Positions 52,203-60,918 of a stretch of 64,000 nt of DNA are shown one piece after another. The stretch is taken from contig CALXOL010000010.1 of assembly GCA_944390015.1 (NCBI GenBank), forward strand, positions 27,015-91,014. Direction: 5' to 3'. Both the position numbers and the translations under genes were made by a program. Origin of the DNA: an uncultured Spirochaetaceae bacterium (lineage in GTDB: Bacteria > Spirochaetota > Spirochaetia > Sphaerochaetales > Sphaerochaetaceae). The notes beneath the pieces are model-generated. The model made no database searches, had not been told where the DNA came from, and saw nothing but the letters and a program-made list of their open reading frames with translations. The number at the start of each line of letters is the position of its first letter. The first letter of the stretch is position 1.

Positions 52203-52454
52203 CATGTGATGTTTTCACTTTTTGATACAATCGGGATTTTGAGACATATCTCAGCAACATTGAAGTTAATAATATTATTCTTTCTATTAAAAGGAATTAC
52301 AATTCAAGTATCACATTTGCACAAGCAACATCATGGTGATTAACAAGAAGGTGTCGATAAGGAAAACCAGCTCTCTTATGTGCTTCCAGATTCTTTAGCC
52401 ACCCCTATGGGTATTTTCGTTTCATAGTGTGAATTTCGTTTCAGAGTTCAATTA
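52203..52454 (+). repeat. Dispersed repeat B, copy 2
   Basis: Counterpart of 48030-48290. No ORF. The remaining bases to the AraC-type gene (52455-52681) show no further feature apart from the ribosome site GGAG at about 52670. Confidence 0.7.
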
Positions 52455-52681
52455 AAACAGAAATGGTATTATGCCAGCGATTTCTTCATCCAGAAAATTC
52501 CAGTTTCATTAAAGCTGGAGCAGAACACAGTCATTGCCTGACATCGACAGTATGCATATCCCCACATTCCGAATAAACTCTGATTATTCAACTTGTAAGA
52601 AGCGATACCGATAATCTGTATTTCAAGAAGTCGGGCAATGATTCAGGAAATTTGATAGCATTTCTTTCAGGAGATATGCTA

Positions 52682-53563
52682 ATGTTGGAGCAACTGATTG
52701 AGACAATAGACTATATCGAAGATCATTTACTTGATGATGCCGTCATTGATAACGCCCTTGGTAATATCAGCGTATCAAAGCTGCACTTCAAGAACATCTT
52801 CTTCTTTCTGACAGGAATATCATTGAATGAATATGTCAGGAATCGAAGACTGGCAGAGGCGAATTACGACTTGGTGAATGGCGGAAAAGTAACGGATATC
52901 GCATTCAAGTATGGGTACCAGTCCATAGACGGATTTTCACGAGCATTCAAGAAATGGAGCGGATTGCTTCCTTCAGAGGCAACAAAGCAGAAGAAGTGCA
53001 TATCATTCCCAAGATTCAATTTCTCGATAACTGTAAAAGGAGGAAACAGAATGGAATACAAGCTCATTGAAAAAGCAGCATTCAATTTTGCTGGCGTGAG
53101 CGCAAGAGTACCAATGCAGTTCGAAGGTGTCAATCAGGAGATAGTAAAGCTGGCGCAAAGTATTACGCAAAGGCAAAAAGATGAACTGCATCGTCTGCAG
53201 AATACAGAACCATTTGAAATAGTCAACGTATCCTACAACTCAGATACGGATTTCATGAAAGAAGAAGGTTATCTGACGCATCTGATTGGTATTCTGACAA
53301 AAGAAGAAGACATAGGGGAAGGCTTGGAAAAGATTCCGATGAAAGCCTGCACATGGGCTGTATTTCCGAATGAAGGGCCTTATCCTTCAACGCTTCAGAA
53401 TACTTATGCAAGAACCTATTCAGAATGGTTCTTGACCTCAGGGTATGAACTGGCTGAATCTCTTTCATTTTCTTTCACGAAGATGGACAGCAAGAAAGAG
53501 AATTACGCATATAGTGAGATCTGGCTTCCTGTGATAAAATGCAAGGAAAACAAAAATGAATAA
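52682..53563 (+). CDS. AraC-family regulator with GyrI-like effector domain
   Basis: 293 aa from ATG 52682 (GGAG eight bases upstream). N-terminal AraC helix-turn-helix pair (about 1-100: SVSKLHFKNIFFFLTGISLNEYVRNRRLAEA, VTDIAFKYGYQSIDGFSRAFKKWSG) followed by a GyrI-like ligand-binding domain (about 125-290). Same domain order as Rob/BltR-type multidrug regulators. It overlaps the MFS gene by 8 nt and probably activates it. Confidence 0.9.
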   Translation: MLEQLIETIDYIEDHLLDDAVIDNALGNISVSKLHFKNIFFFLTGISLNEYVRNRRLAEANYDLVNGGKVTDIAFKYGYQSIDGFSRAFKKWSGLLPSEATKQKKCISFPRFNFSITVKGGNRMEYKLIEKAAFNFAGVSARVPMQFEGVNQEIVKLAQSITQRQKDELHRLQNTEPFEIVNVSYNSDTDFMKEEGYLTHLIGILTKEEDIGEGLEKIPMKACTWAVFPNEGPYPSTLQNTYARTYSEWFLTSGYELAESLSFSFTKMDSKKENYAYSEIWLPVIKCKENKNE

Positions 53564-54788
53564 TACAAATTGGAAAAGAACTTTTTACATCTTGTGGGCA
53601 GGGCAGGCAGTATCCGTCCTTACAAGCTCTGTTTTACAGATGGCATTGATCTGGTATTTGACTGCAATAACGCAATCGGCCTTTATTCTCTCCATGGCAT
53701 CACTGGCCGGCTTTCTTCCGAGTGCTGTATTAGGAACAGTAGCAGGAACTCTTATAGATCGGATGGACAGAAAAACCGTACTGATTGTTGCAGACCTCTT
53801 TATCGCACTTGTCAGTTTGATAATCGCTGCCGTCTCTTTCTACAGTTCTTTGCCTACATGGTTGGTGATTGCTGTGCTGGCAGTTCGGAGTATAGGGACA
53901 GCATTTCACACTCCTGCAATAAATGCTGTGGTTCCGCTGATTGTCCCAACAGAGAAATTGACAAAGTGTGCCGGTTATACGCAGTCCTTACAGACAATCG
54001 GCTATATAGCCGGAACGGCGATTGCCGGTGTTTTGTATCCAATCTGGAGCATCAGTGGCATGGTAGCCCTTGATGTCGCAGGCGCGGTCATCGCATCACT
54101 TGCTGTATCACTTATCAGAATACCGAAGCCAGAAAAAGATGCAGAAACACGTTCTGATACAAGTTTCTGGATTGAAATTAAAGAGGGTTATAGTATTGTA
54201 AAGCAAGACAAAGGCGTGTTTGCTCTTATCTGGATTGCGGCAGCCTTTACGCTCTTATACTCCCCGATCAATGCTCTTTTTCCGTTGATGTCCCTTGATT
54301 ATTTCGAAGGAACAACACTGCAGGCATCTGTTGCAGAAATCGCCTTCTCGGCTGGCATGATTATCGGCGGCATAATTCTCGGTATGTGTGGGGGATTCAA
54401 AAACAGAGGAATTGGTATCTCAATTTCGATTGCACTCATGGGAGTTCCGATTTTTATTTCCGGGTTGCTACCACAGAATGGCTTTTGGGGATTTGCATTT
54501 CTGTGCGTAATCATGGGAATCGCCTGCCCATTTTATAACGGACCTGTAACAGCACTTATGCAGGAGAGAATTGCCGCAGATTATTTAGGGCGTGCGTTTG
54601 GGCTATATAGTAGTGCTGCCTCACTTGCAATGCCTGTCGGTTTGCTTATTTCAGGTTTTTTTGCTGATGGCATTGGAGCAAATAAATGGTTTCTCATTAC
54701 AGGTATTCTAATTGTATTTATTTCTGTGCTTTGCCTTGTCATACCCTCCATAAAGAATATTGATAGCAATGGGACTGAAAATAAATAA
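53556..54788 (+). CDS. MFS drug-efflux-type transporter
   Basis: 410 aa with about 12 hydrophobic helices. Motif A GTLIDRMDRKTVLI after helix 2 and VRSIGTAFHTPAINAVVPLIVP in helix 4 fit the MefA-like exporters of macrolides and other hydrophobic drugs. Substrate not deducible. Its base use is less purine-biased than the core genes, consistent with acquisition, but no formal test was done. Confidence 0.87.
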   Translation: MNNTNWKRTFYILWAGQAVSVLTSSVLQMALIWYLTAITQSAFILSMASLAGFLPSAVLGTVAGTLIDRMDRKTVLIVADLFIALVSLIIAAVSFYSSLPTWLVIAVLAVRSIGTAFHTPAINAVVPLIVPTEKLTKCAGYTQSLQTIGYIAGTAIAGVLYPIWSISGMVALDVAGAVIASLAVSLIRIPKPEKDAETRSDTSFWIEIKEGYSIVKQDKGVFALIWIAAAFTLLYSPINALFPLMSLDYFEGTTLQASVAEIAFSAGMIIGGIILGMCGGFKNRGIGISISIALMGVPIFISGLLPQNGFWGFAFLCVIMGIACPFYNGPVTALMQERIAADYLGRAFGLYSSAASLAMPVGLLISGFFADGIGANKWFLITGILIVFISVLCLVIPSIKNIDSNGTENK

Positions 54789-54857
54789 GAAAGCATTTTG
54801 GATAATAGCCTCGATATTGGCATTTTCAGAATATGATTCATTTGAGAGTTCAATTTG

Positions 54858-54999
54858 AGAGAGGTGGAGCATCACTACCCCGCCTCTTTCCGTCACACAT
54901 CACCGAAGATATGCTTAGGCTTCTCTTCCGGCCTGCTTCTGAAATCAGTCGGTTCAATCCAGAGGAGTTCCTCTTTGTAATCCGCGTACTTAAGTGTGA
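54858..54999 (-). pseudogene. Decayed gene C, C-terminal fragment with hairpin
   Basis: Minus strand LKYADYKEELLWIEPTDFRS then KPKHIFGDV and a stop, matching the C-terminus of the copy at 57762-58047. After the stop comes the hairpin GGCGGGG...CTCCACC, then repeat-B-type AAATTGAACTCTCAAA. Confidence 0.6.
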
Positions 55000-55185
55000 A
55001 AACAATAGAATTTGTTGGGGTTTTGCATCCTATCCTTTAATAAGCAGGATTTATTATAATAAGCATATGGAATATCAGAATATCCTCGCATTTACCACAA
55101 GGCACGAATTCAGGAAATGGCTTGAAGAAAATTCATCTGTAGAATCTGAATGCTATCTTTTTTTAACAAGAGGAAAACCAGTCCT
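55000..55185 (+). pseudogene. Truncated copy of the ydeI-like promoter and 5' end
   Basis: From TGTGAAAACAATAGAATTTG to AGGAAAACC this is about 90% identical by eye to 50498-50685, including the TATAAT box and the first 39 codons of the ydeI-like gene. It is then joined to repeat B at the shared nonamer AGGAAAACC. Confidence 0.85.
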
Positions 55186-55262
55186 CTTATGTGCTTTCAG
55201 ATTGTTTAGCCACCCCTATGGGTATTTTCGTTTCATTGTGTGAATTTCGTTTCAGGGTTTAC
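55186..55262 (+). repeat. Dispersed repeat B, partial copy 3
   Basis: Corresponds to 52371-52450 of copy 2 (CTCTTATGTGCTT, CCACCCCTATGGGTATTTTC, GTGTGAATTTCGTTTCAG). Followed by 80 bases without feature up to the TetR gene. Confidence 0.7.
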
Positions 55263-55342
55263 ATTATGTTATGAACAACTTAGTCAAACCAATATAAATG
55301 CTAAAATCGCCATAAAACGCAGAAGTCAGATATATACTGCCT

Positions 55343-55879
55343 TTAAGAGTTCTGCCTCAATCTGCCTTTATATTCGCTCCTGAGAATCTCCATCATATCC
55401 TCAGGACTTTCTTTGCATCCATTCTCCAGCCACATCCGTATAATCCTTGTGATTCCTGCCCTGAAGAATTCCATATGATATTCGATAAATTTATTATCGA
55501 AGTATTCCTCTGCAGCTTTGGTGTTGTATCCAAAGCCTTTAAGCTGTGAATCATATCCAAGCTTGAAATATGTACGGTAGAAAATCTGATTGTCCTTTAT
55601 ATGGCGGAAAAGCCGGAGATAATCGCTCCTGCTCTGTCTGCTTTCAATTTCTTCCTGATACATTGCAATCATGTTATCCTCAAGCTCTCTGCGTATCGAA
55701 TCCGCAATGTCATGGAGGTTATCATAGCAGGCATAGAAAGTTGTCCTGTTGATACCTGCTTTCTTGCACAACAGTGATATTGAGATCTGATCAGGATCCT
55801 GGTTTTGTATCAACTCCACAAATGCCTTCTTTATTACCTCGAGCGTCTCTCTTCTTCTCTTGTTGTTCGCTGTATTCAT
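55343..55879 (-). CDS. TetR-family regulator
   Basis: 178 aa. Helix-turn-helix: TLEVIKKAFVELIQNQDPDQISISLLCKKAGINRTTFYACYDNLHDIADSI, as in TetR/YxaF-like proteins, with a C-terminal TetR_C domain. Divergent from the membrane-protein operon starting at 55995, its probable target. AAAGGA precedes ATG. Confidence 0.88.
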   Translation of the reverse strand: MNTANNKRRRETLEVIKKAFVELIQNQDPDQISISLLCKKAGINRTTFYACYDNLHDIADSIRRELEDNMIAMYQEEIESRQSRSDYLRLFRHIKDNQIFYRTYFKLGYDSQLKGFGYNTKAAEEYFDNKFIEYHMEFFRAGITRIIRMWLENGCKESPEDMMEILRSEYKGRLRQNS

Positions 55880-55916
55880 TTTTCCTTTATCTCAACAAAT
55901 GTACTGTTAATTGTCG

Positions 55917-55973
55917 TTGTACCTTTCCAGCAATTAAAAGTATAGTGTGGCCAGATTAAAACAACAACTGTTG
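55917..55973 (+). promoter_or_regulatory. Candidate promoter and operator of the membrane-protein operon
   Basis: TTGTAC (55917-55922), 18 bp, TATAGT (55941-55946), then the perfect palindrome CAACTGTTG (55965-55973) in the leader, 22 bases before ATG 55995. Could be a binding site for the divergent TetR protein. Confidence 0.4.
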
Positions 55974-55994
55974 AGTTATAGGAGTTTAATTGAA

Positions 55995-56366
55995 ATGAAG
56001 AAGAGCATTTTCATAACAATGATACTGACTACGATAAGCATCATATTCTTTTCACTTGGAATGTGTATGGCACTGATTCCGGAATGGCATGCATTCAGAC
56101 AAGGGATCGTATTCGGTGTCATAGGTCTAGTTCTGGGATTGGTGACAATCATTGTCTACAGGAAAATGACGAATAAGACACCAATCGAGATTTCCGGGCG
56201 TATGATCCTTACAGTCATCGCCGGTATTCTGGGAACCCTGATATTTGGCTGCGGCATGTGCTTCACGATGATATGGAACAACATGATTCTGGGCATCATC
56301 CTCGGCCTTGTCGGGATAATCATCCTGCTGATGCTCATTCCGCTTGTGAAAGGAATTGAAGACTGA
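55995..56366 (+). CDS. Four-TM hypothetical membrane protein
   Basis: 123 aa from ATG 55995 (AGGAG about nine bases upstream). Four hydrophobic helices (about 5-25, 35-55, 68-90, 95-118); contains FSLGMCMALIPEW and a matching GCGMCFTMIW, suggesting an internal duplication. Not recognised. First gene of an operon with three further small genes. Confidence 0.65.
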   Translation: MKKSIFITMILTTISIIFFSLGMCMALIPEWHAFRQGIVFGVIGLVLGLVTIIVYRKMTNKTPIEISGRMILTVIAGILGTLIFGCGMCFTMIWNNMILGIILGLVGIIILLMLIPLVKGIED

Positions 56367-56398
56367 GGCAAAGACATGTCGCTGGGAGAATCCTGGAG

Positions 56399-57028
56399 AT
56401 GGCTGAAGATAGACAGGTCAACAGAGATATCCTGAAAACCAGCCTTTCGTTGGTATTCAATGCCAGTTATGCGGTGTTCAACCTGGCTCTGGCATGGATT
56501 TTTCAGTCTGAATGGTATTTGATGATGGCTGCATTCCTTGCACCGCTGTGCATCATCCGGTTCCGGATTCTCATATTCTGGAAGAAAGATGGAGCTGCCC
56601 AGGATGGGCATGGAATACTGTTTTTCTCCGGCATCATCCTGCTTCTTCTGGATATGCAGATTGCAGCAATCGTCTATGTCTCTTCAATACGACAGGTTAC
56701 GAAGGGACACGGTGAGATCATCATGATAACCGTCGCTGCATATACCTTCACGAAGCTCGGATTCGCAATTGTCAGAGCAGTTAATGCCAGAAACGACAGC
56801 AGGCCGATACCCAGAACAATCAGGTGTATCACCTATGCTGAGGTTGCGGCCTCGTTGCTCAGCCTCCAGCGTTCGATGATAGTCTCATTCGGAAATGAAA
56901 ATCATGAATGGGCATTACTGATGAATATTATCTGCGGAAGCACAGTATGCCTTTTCATAGCAGCTACAGGAATCTCAATGATTCTATATGGGAGGACTAA
57001 TGAAATCAAAAACCGTAGAAGCAAATGA
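56399..57028 (+). CDS. Six-TM hypothetical membrane protein
   Basis: 209 aa, about six hydrophobic helices with short charged loops (FWKKDGAAQDGHG, VRAVNARNDSRPIPRT). Not recognised; similar proteins are often annotated only as membrane proteins of gut bacteria. Overlaps the next small gene by 29 nt. Confidence 0.65.
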   Translation: MAEDRQVNRDILKTSLSLVFNASYAVFNLALAWIFQSEWYLMMAAFLAPLCIIRFRILIFWKKDGAAQDGHGILFFSGIILLLLDMQIAAIVYVSSIRQVTKGHGEIIMITVAAYTFTKLGFAIVRAVNARNDSRPIPRTIRCITYAEVAASLLSLQRSMIVSFGNENHEWALLMNIICGSTVCLFIAATGISMILYGRTNEIKNRRSK

Positions 57029-57203
57029 GAAGACTGCAGAGGATGTCACGACAGGTTTCCAGAAGATTCAGGATGGGGTCGTGAATGAATTCTCGAAAAT
57101 AGAGGATTCATTCATCAGCCGCTACCTTTTGAGAGAAGGAGAGAGCCTTGATGAGGCTAAAGAGCGGCTCAAGAGAGAAGAACAGGAAATAAGAATTAAA
57201 TAA
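57000..57203 (+). CDS. Small charged coiled-coil protein
   Basis: 67 aa from ATG 57000, which has GGGAGG five bases upstream. Entirely hydrophilic and helical: KSKTVEANEKTAEDVTTGFQ, KIQDGVVNEFSKIEDSFISR and ESLDEAKERLKREEQE. Resembles short conserved proteins of unknown function from gut Firmicutes with a repeated KI-DGVV-(G/E)F motif. Likely a partner of the overlapping membrane protein. Confidence 0.7.
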   Translation: MKSKTVEANEKTAEDVTTGFQKIQDGVVNEFSKIEDSFISRYLLREGESLDEAKERLKREEQEIRIK

Positions 57204-57221
57204 ATATACAGGAGATAGAAA

Positions 57222-57737
57222 ATGAAAAAGAGAATCTTGATTATCGCACTTCTCACAGTCGTGGCGGCCAGCTCAGCCTTCGCTTCCTTTGACGGGCTTA
57301 CAAGCGTGGGTGTGAACTATGAGTTCAGAGATGGTGAGCACATGGGAGGTCTTTCATCTCTGACTTTCGGCTATGTCAATGACTGTCCCGTCGGCTATCT
57401 TATATCGGTGAATGCCGATTTCAATCTGGCAGACAAGTCGATGGCAATCGGAATGCTTGTCGGGCCGAGCTATCGTTACCTGCTCTCAAACGTACCGATG
57501 TCAATTGATGTCGCCATCGGAGCCTCTCTTGCTGGGCAGTATATCGGTACAGAAATATTCAATCTTGGAATCGGAGGATACATTGGTGCAACATATTATC
57601 TGAACAATGCCATTGCGCTACTCATCGGCTGTAATCTCGGATATGACATGCTTGGTGTTGATCTCGATACAGGAGACGTTGGATTTTCTGGTGATTTTTA
57701 TGTTTCACCATCGCTTTCAATTGGAATCAGGTATTAA
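57222..57737 (+). CDS. Small outer-membrane beta-barrel-like protein
   Basis: 171 aa. Signal peptide MKKRILIIALLTVVAASSAFA, then glycine/aromatic beta strands (GVNYEFRDGEHMGGLSSLTF, GPSYRYLL, YVSPSLSIGIRY) ending in Tyr, as in eight-strand barrels. Last gene of the TetR-divergent operon; GGAG precedes ATG. Confidence 0.65.
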   Translation: MKKRILIIALLTVVAASSAFASFDGLTSVGVNYEFRDGEHMGGLSSLTFGYVNDCPVGYLISVNADFNLADKSMAIGMLVGPSYRYLLSNVPMSIDVAIGASLAGQYIGTEIFNLGIGGYIGATYYLNNAIALLIGCNLGYDMLGVDLDTGDVGFSGDFYVSPSLSIGIRY

Positions 57738-57761
57738 CATAATTAAGAATACTCACATGGA

Positions 57762-58047
57762 GGCGGAGCACACCTACCCCGCCTCTTTCCGTCACACATC
57801 ACCGAAGATATGCTCAGGAGTCCCTTTCGCCCATCAGCTGAACTCAGCCGGTTCGATCCTGAGGAGTTCTTCTTTGTAGTCCCGCACTTAACCCCGCCGA
57901 TTTCAAGATAGTCCTCTGCTGGGACAAGCTCGAGAATCTCCCCTGTCCTCAGATTCTGGCCGCAATAAGCTGTCCCAATGACAAGCCTCTCATCCGGTTC
58001 AAGCTTCATCAGAAGCTCCTTGGCTTTCGTCAGTGCCTCACCGAAGA
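57762..58047 (-). pseudogene. Decayed gene C, best-preserved fragment, with hairpin
   Basis: Minus strand EALTKAKELLMKLEPDERLV, IGTAYCGQNLRTGEILELVP, EDYLEIGG; after a frameshift DYKEELLRIEPAEFS, an in-frame stop, WAKGTPEHIFGDV and the final stop. A hairpin GGCGGGG...CTCCGCC follows. No start codon or N-terminus remains. Not a recognised family. Confidence 0.65.
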
Positions 58048-58053
58048 TTATGA

Positions 58054-58575
58054 TCAGAAGTGCTCTCCGGCGTCAGTAATAATCTTTTCGATGAATCCAG
58101 CTTTCCCTTCCGTATAAGCCCTGCGGTTATCCGGGAAAGAAGAAGCTAGCTGTTTCTTCAGCTTTTCATATTCAGCAGCTTTATCTGGATGTGAATTCAT
58201 ATAATCACGGAACATAATATAGTTATTCCATGCTTTCCCTCGCCATTTCACAATATGGATATGATGAGTGCGTATGTTCCCCTCTCCTATGATTAAGAGA
58301 ATCTGCCCTGGTACATCACTTCCTCTGTATATAATCCCGTATCCTGCCAATTCTTCGATATGTGAAGTCACTGATTGAACATCATCAAGCGCTACAGCTA
58401 TATCCACAATGGGCTTTGCATCTATCGATCTTATTGCAGTGCTTCCTACATGCTGGATATCCCTGGCCTCAGGAATGAGTTTCTGCAAGGTCCTGATTGT
58501 CTTTTCCGCCACAGATTCCCATTCGTTATCATGAGGGACCAATTCTATCTTTCCCCTCTCGAGCCCAAGATACAT
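58054..58575 (-). CDS. GrpB-family (UPF0157) protein, copy 2
   Basis: 173 aa from ATG 58575 (GGAG six bases upstream). QHVGSTAIRSIDAKPIVDIAVAL is the family's nucleotidyltransferase-like motif, and THHIHIVKW follows. Clearly diverged from the copy at 32953, so not a recent duplication. Transcribed away from the DUF3267-like gene. Confidence 0.85.
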   Translation of the reverse strand: MYLGLERGKIELVPHDNEWESVAEKTIRTLQKLIPEARDIQHVGSTAIRSIDAKPIVDIAVALDDVQSVTSHIEELAGYGIIYRGSDVPGQILLIIGEGNIRTHHIHIVKWRGKAWNNYIMFRDYMNSHPDKAAEYEKLKKQLASSFPDNRRAYTEGKAGFIEKIITDAGEHF

Positions 58576-58680
58576 CGATATCTCCACATTTTCCCTGTAT
58601 TTCCGGAAATTATAGCAGAATCTAACAATACAGGACATAGTTACGATTGATTGCATACGAATACAGGAACAGAGAATCTT

Positions 58681-59247
58681 ATGACACACTCATTCTTTCT
58701 GCTATCATATGAAATGATGAAAGAGATAGGAGCAATCAGATACAGCAGTTCTGTTCAAGGAAAAATCTTCATGACTGTTTTCTTCGCACTATCTGCACTT
58801 ATCGGCATCGCAATCATCATCTCTGAAGAGCTTGCCGATACCAGCACGGTGGGGATTTTGTGGATTATTGTCTCATGTGCCGTCTACATGATTCTGCATG
58901 AAGGACTTCACCTGTTTTTCATGAGGATGCTCTCAAAAAAGAAACTCAGGATATCATTCGTTTTTCCTGCAGTCTCAGTATCATGCGACGGGCTTTTCCC
59001 CAGAAAACATTTCATTGCCATCGCCTCTGCACCAGTCCTGATTCTTGGCATCATCCTTATCCTGCTTCTACTTCTCATGCCAGAAGGATATGCATTTCTA
59101 ATCAGCATACTCCTCACGCTCAACACAGCAGGCTCAGGTGGCGATTTCCTGCAGATATTCCACGCCCTGAGATACCCTAGGGCTGCACTTTTCCAGGACA
59201 GAGGCGATGAGACTGCCGTCTACTACTCAGAAAGTCTATCTCTATGA
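58681..59247 (+). CDS. DUF3267-like membrane zincin
   Basis: 188 aa from ATG 58681. Four or five hydrophobic helices. HEGLHLFFMRML near residue 71 carries an HExxH zinc motif within a membrane segment, and a later LNTAGSGGDFLQI supplies a possible third ligand Asp, as in DUF3267 putative zincin peptidases. Substrate unknown. It is followed convergently by the Fic gene after 26 nt. Confidence 0.7.
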   Translation: MTHSFFLLSYEMMKEIGAIRYSSSVQGKIFMTVFFALSALIGIAIIISEELADTSTVGILWIIVSCAVYMILHEGLHLFFMRMLSKKKLRISFVFPAVSVSCDGLFPRKHFIAIASAPVLILGIILILLLLLMPEGYAFLISILLTLNTAGSGGDFLQIFHALRYPRAALFQDRGDETAVYYSESLSL

Positions 59248-59273
59248 GCCTACTGTCCACGAATCTTCCCCCA

Positions 59274-60425
59274 TCATCTTTCATCTTTGCCAGTGAATAT
59301 CTCCATGTACTCAATGAGCAAGAAGACCCGGTTTCTCTTTCCGCCTGTGATTTCGCCAAGGATTCCATCTTCAACCAACATATTTACTGCAGAATTTACA
59401 TTTGCGATGCTTATACCTGTCATTTCAGAAAGCATTGCAACCGAAGCTATCGGACGGGAATACATTTCCCTGATTATAGATCCAATCGTCGTATGCATTT
59501 TCTTCTTACCGGCAATGTACTGATTATATTCATCGACCAGATGCAGAACACGGTTGAAAGTGTTCTTTGCTTTCCGGGCGGTAGCAATGGAGGCCCTAAG
59601 GAAGAAGCAAATCCATCGTTCCATATCATTGTGCACCCTAGTATCCTGCAATGACGAGTAATACTCACTGCGATGTGTTTCAAAATAATCGCTGATATAG
59701 AAGCAGGGCTTCCTAAGAATATCCTTAGCGAGAAGGTATAGCGGTATCATCAGACGTCCGATGCGTCCATTGCCATCAAGAAACGGATGTATCGTCTCAA
59801 ACTGATAATGCATAATCGCCAAGCGTATCAGGACAGGAAGGTTGTCATTACGATTCGCGAACTTATCGAAATCCTCCATTGCAAGATCGAGATCAGCGAT
59901 GGAAGGCGGCACATATAACGCATCAGAGGGCTTGCTTCCACCAATGAAGTTCTGCGATCTCCTGAACTCCCCTGGAGTCTTATGTTCCCCTCTTACGCCT
60001 TGGAGAAGAATCTGATGAAGCTCCCTGAGAAAACGGCTGCTGAAAGGAAAACCATCTTCAACAATCCTTTTCACTCCATAGTCCATTGCTTTGATGTAAT
60101 TCTCTATCTCCTGGACATCATCCCGCTTTTCAGAGATAAGATTTTCTTTAGGAAGCATATCTTCTTCAATAGAGGTTTTCGTTCCCTCAATCCTATTTGA
60201 TTTGTTTGCCTCCACCCTTATATGCATCCTGATGTATATATCCAAGTCGGGGATAAGCTCTGAATATGCACTCAAAGCCCCGATTTCCCGATCCGCCTGA
60301 GAAAGGAGCTCGTTGATTTCAGAAGATGCCCATATCCATGAATCATTGATTGAAGATGGAATGAAAGAGAGAAAATCGCCATTGTTCCTGTATGTTCCTG
60401 AATTGAAGTTTTCAACTGTAATCAT
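59274..60425 (-). CDS. Fic-domain protein with N-terminal inhibitory helix
   Basis: 383 aa from ATG 60425 (GGAG six bases upstream). Fic core motif HPFLDGNGRIGRLMIP with catalytic His; NKSNRIEGTKTS (about residue 75) matches the (S/T)xxxE(G/N) inhibitory motif placed N-terminal to the Fic core; a C-terminal winged helix (ASVAMLSEMTGISIANVNSAVNMLVEDGIL) completes the common Fic/DUF4172-type layout. Such proteins AMPylate other proteins; the target is unknown. Confidence 0.9.
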   Translation of the reverse strand: MITVENFNSGTYRNNGDFLSFIPSSINDSWIWASSEINELLSQADREIGALSAYSELIPDLDIYIRMHIRVEANKSNRIEGTKTSIEEDMLPKENLISEKRDDVQEIENYIKAMDYGVKRIVEDGFPFSSRFLRELHQILLQGVRGEHKTPGEFRRSQNFIGGSKPSDALYVPPSIADLDLAMEDFDKFANRNDNLPVLIRLAIMHYQFETIHPFLDGNGRIGRLMIPLYLLAKDILRKPCFYISDYFETHRSEYYSSLQDTRVHNDMERWICFFLRASIATARKAKNTFNRVLHLVDEYNQYIAGKKKMHTTIGSIIREMYSRPIASVAMLSEMTGISIANVNSAVNMLVEDGILGEITGGKRNRVFLLIEYMEIFTGKDER

Positions 60426-60467
60426 ACGTTTCTCCTTATTTCTAATTTCCTGAAATAATAATAACAA

Positions 60468-60835
60468 AACCTAACATTATTATCAATAAATCTGATTTTC
60501 AATAATAACAAAACTCATTATTACAGGATTTTGCTTAATCTACATAATTAAAAGCTTAGCTATTAACAAAAATCAGAAAAAACAGCTTACTCTATGTTTA
60601 TACAATCACAATCAAGAACGTTTATTGTCCGGGAATACGTACAATATGGCGAAAAATTATAAAGACAAGGTCATCATACAGAATACCGAGAAAACTGCTA
60701 CAAAAAAGCCGAAAGGAGAATTCTTTTGTACTAAGCATAAAGCAGCCTGACGGCTGTATCTTTTGGGGATATACCCATTCCCCTATTGGAATTCCCACCT
60801 GTTCGCAGACGGCAAAGGAAATTAACGTAGTTTGA
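60468..60835. other. AT-rich intergenic region without a supported gene
   Basis: About 370 bases. Probably includes the Fic promoter near 60440-60560, where ATTATT-rich sequence repeats (CATTATTATCAATAA, TCAATAATAACAAAACTCA). The part after 60600 has short ORFs on both strands that match nothing recognisable. Confidence 0.5.
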
Positions 60836-60905
60836 CCGGGGAGAGAACTAATCTCCACCCGGTTTCATCACACATCAATGAAGATATGCCATCTAGCTCT
60901 GTTTG
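60836..60905 (-). repeat. Decayed gene C, extreme C-terminal copy with hairpin
   Basis: Minus strand ends WHIFIDV and stop, like the HIFGDV ends of the other copies, then hairpin CCGGGTGGAGA...TCTCCCCGG. It lies just downstream of the DUF4097 lipoprotein and may now serve as its terminator. Confidence 0.5.
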
Positions 60906-60918
60906 ACGTGATTTCCTC

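Noticed and set aside
60622..60858. Minus-strand 78-codon ORF as a gene
   Set aside because: No ribosome site, no recognisable sequence, and it overlaps decayed repeat sequence.
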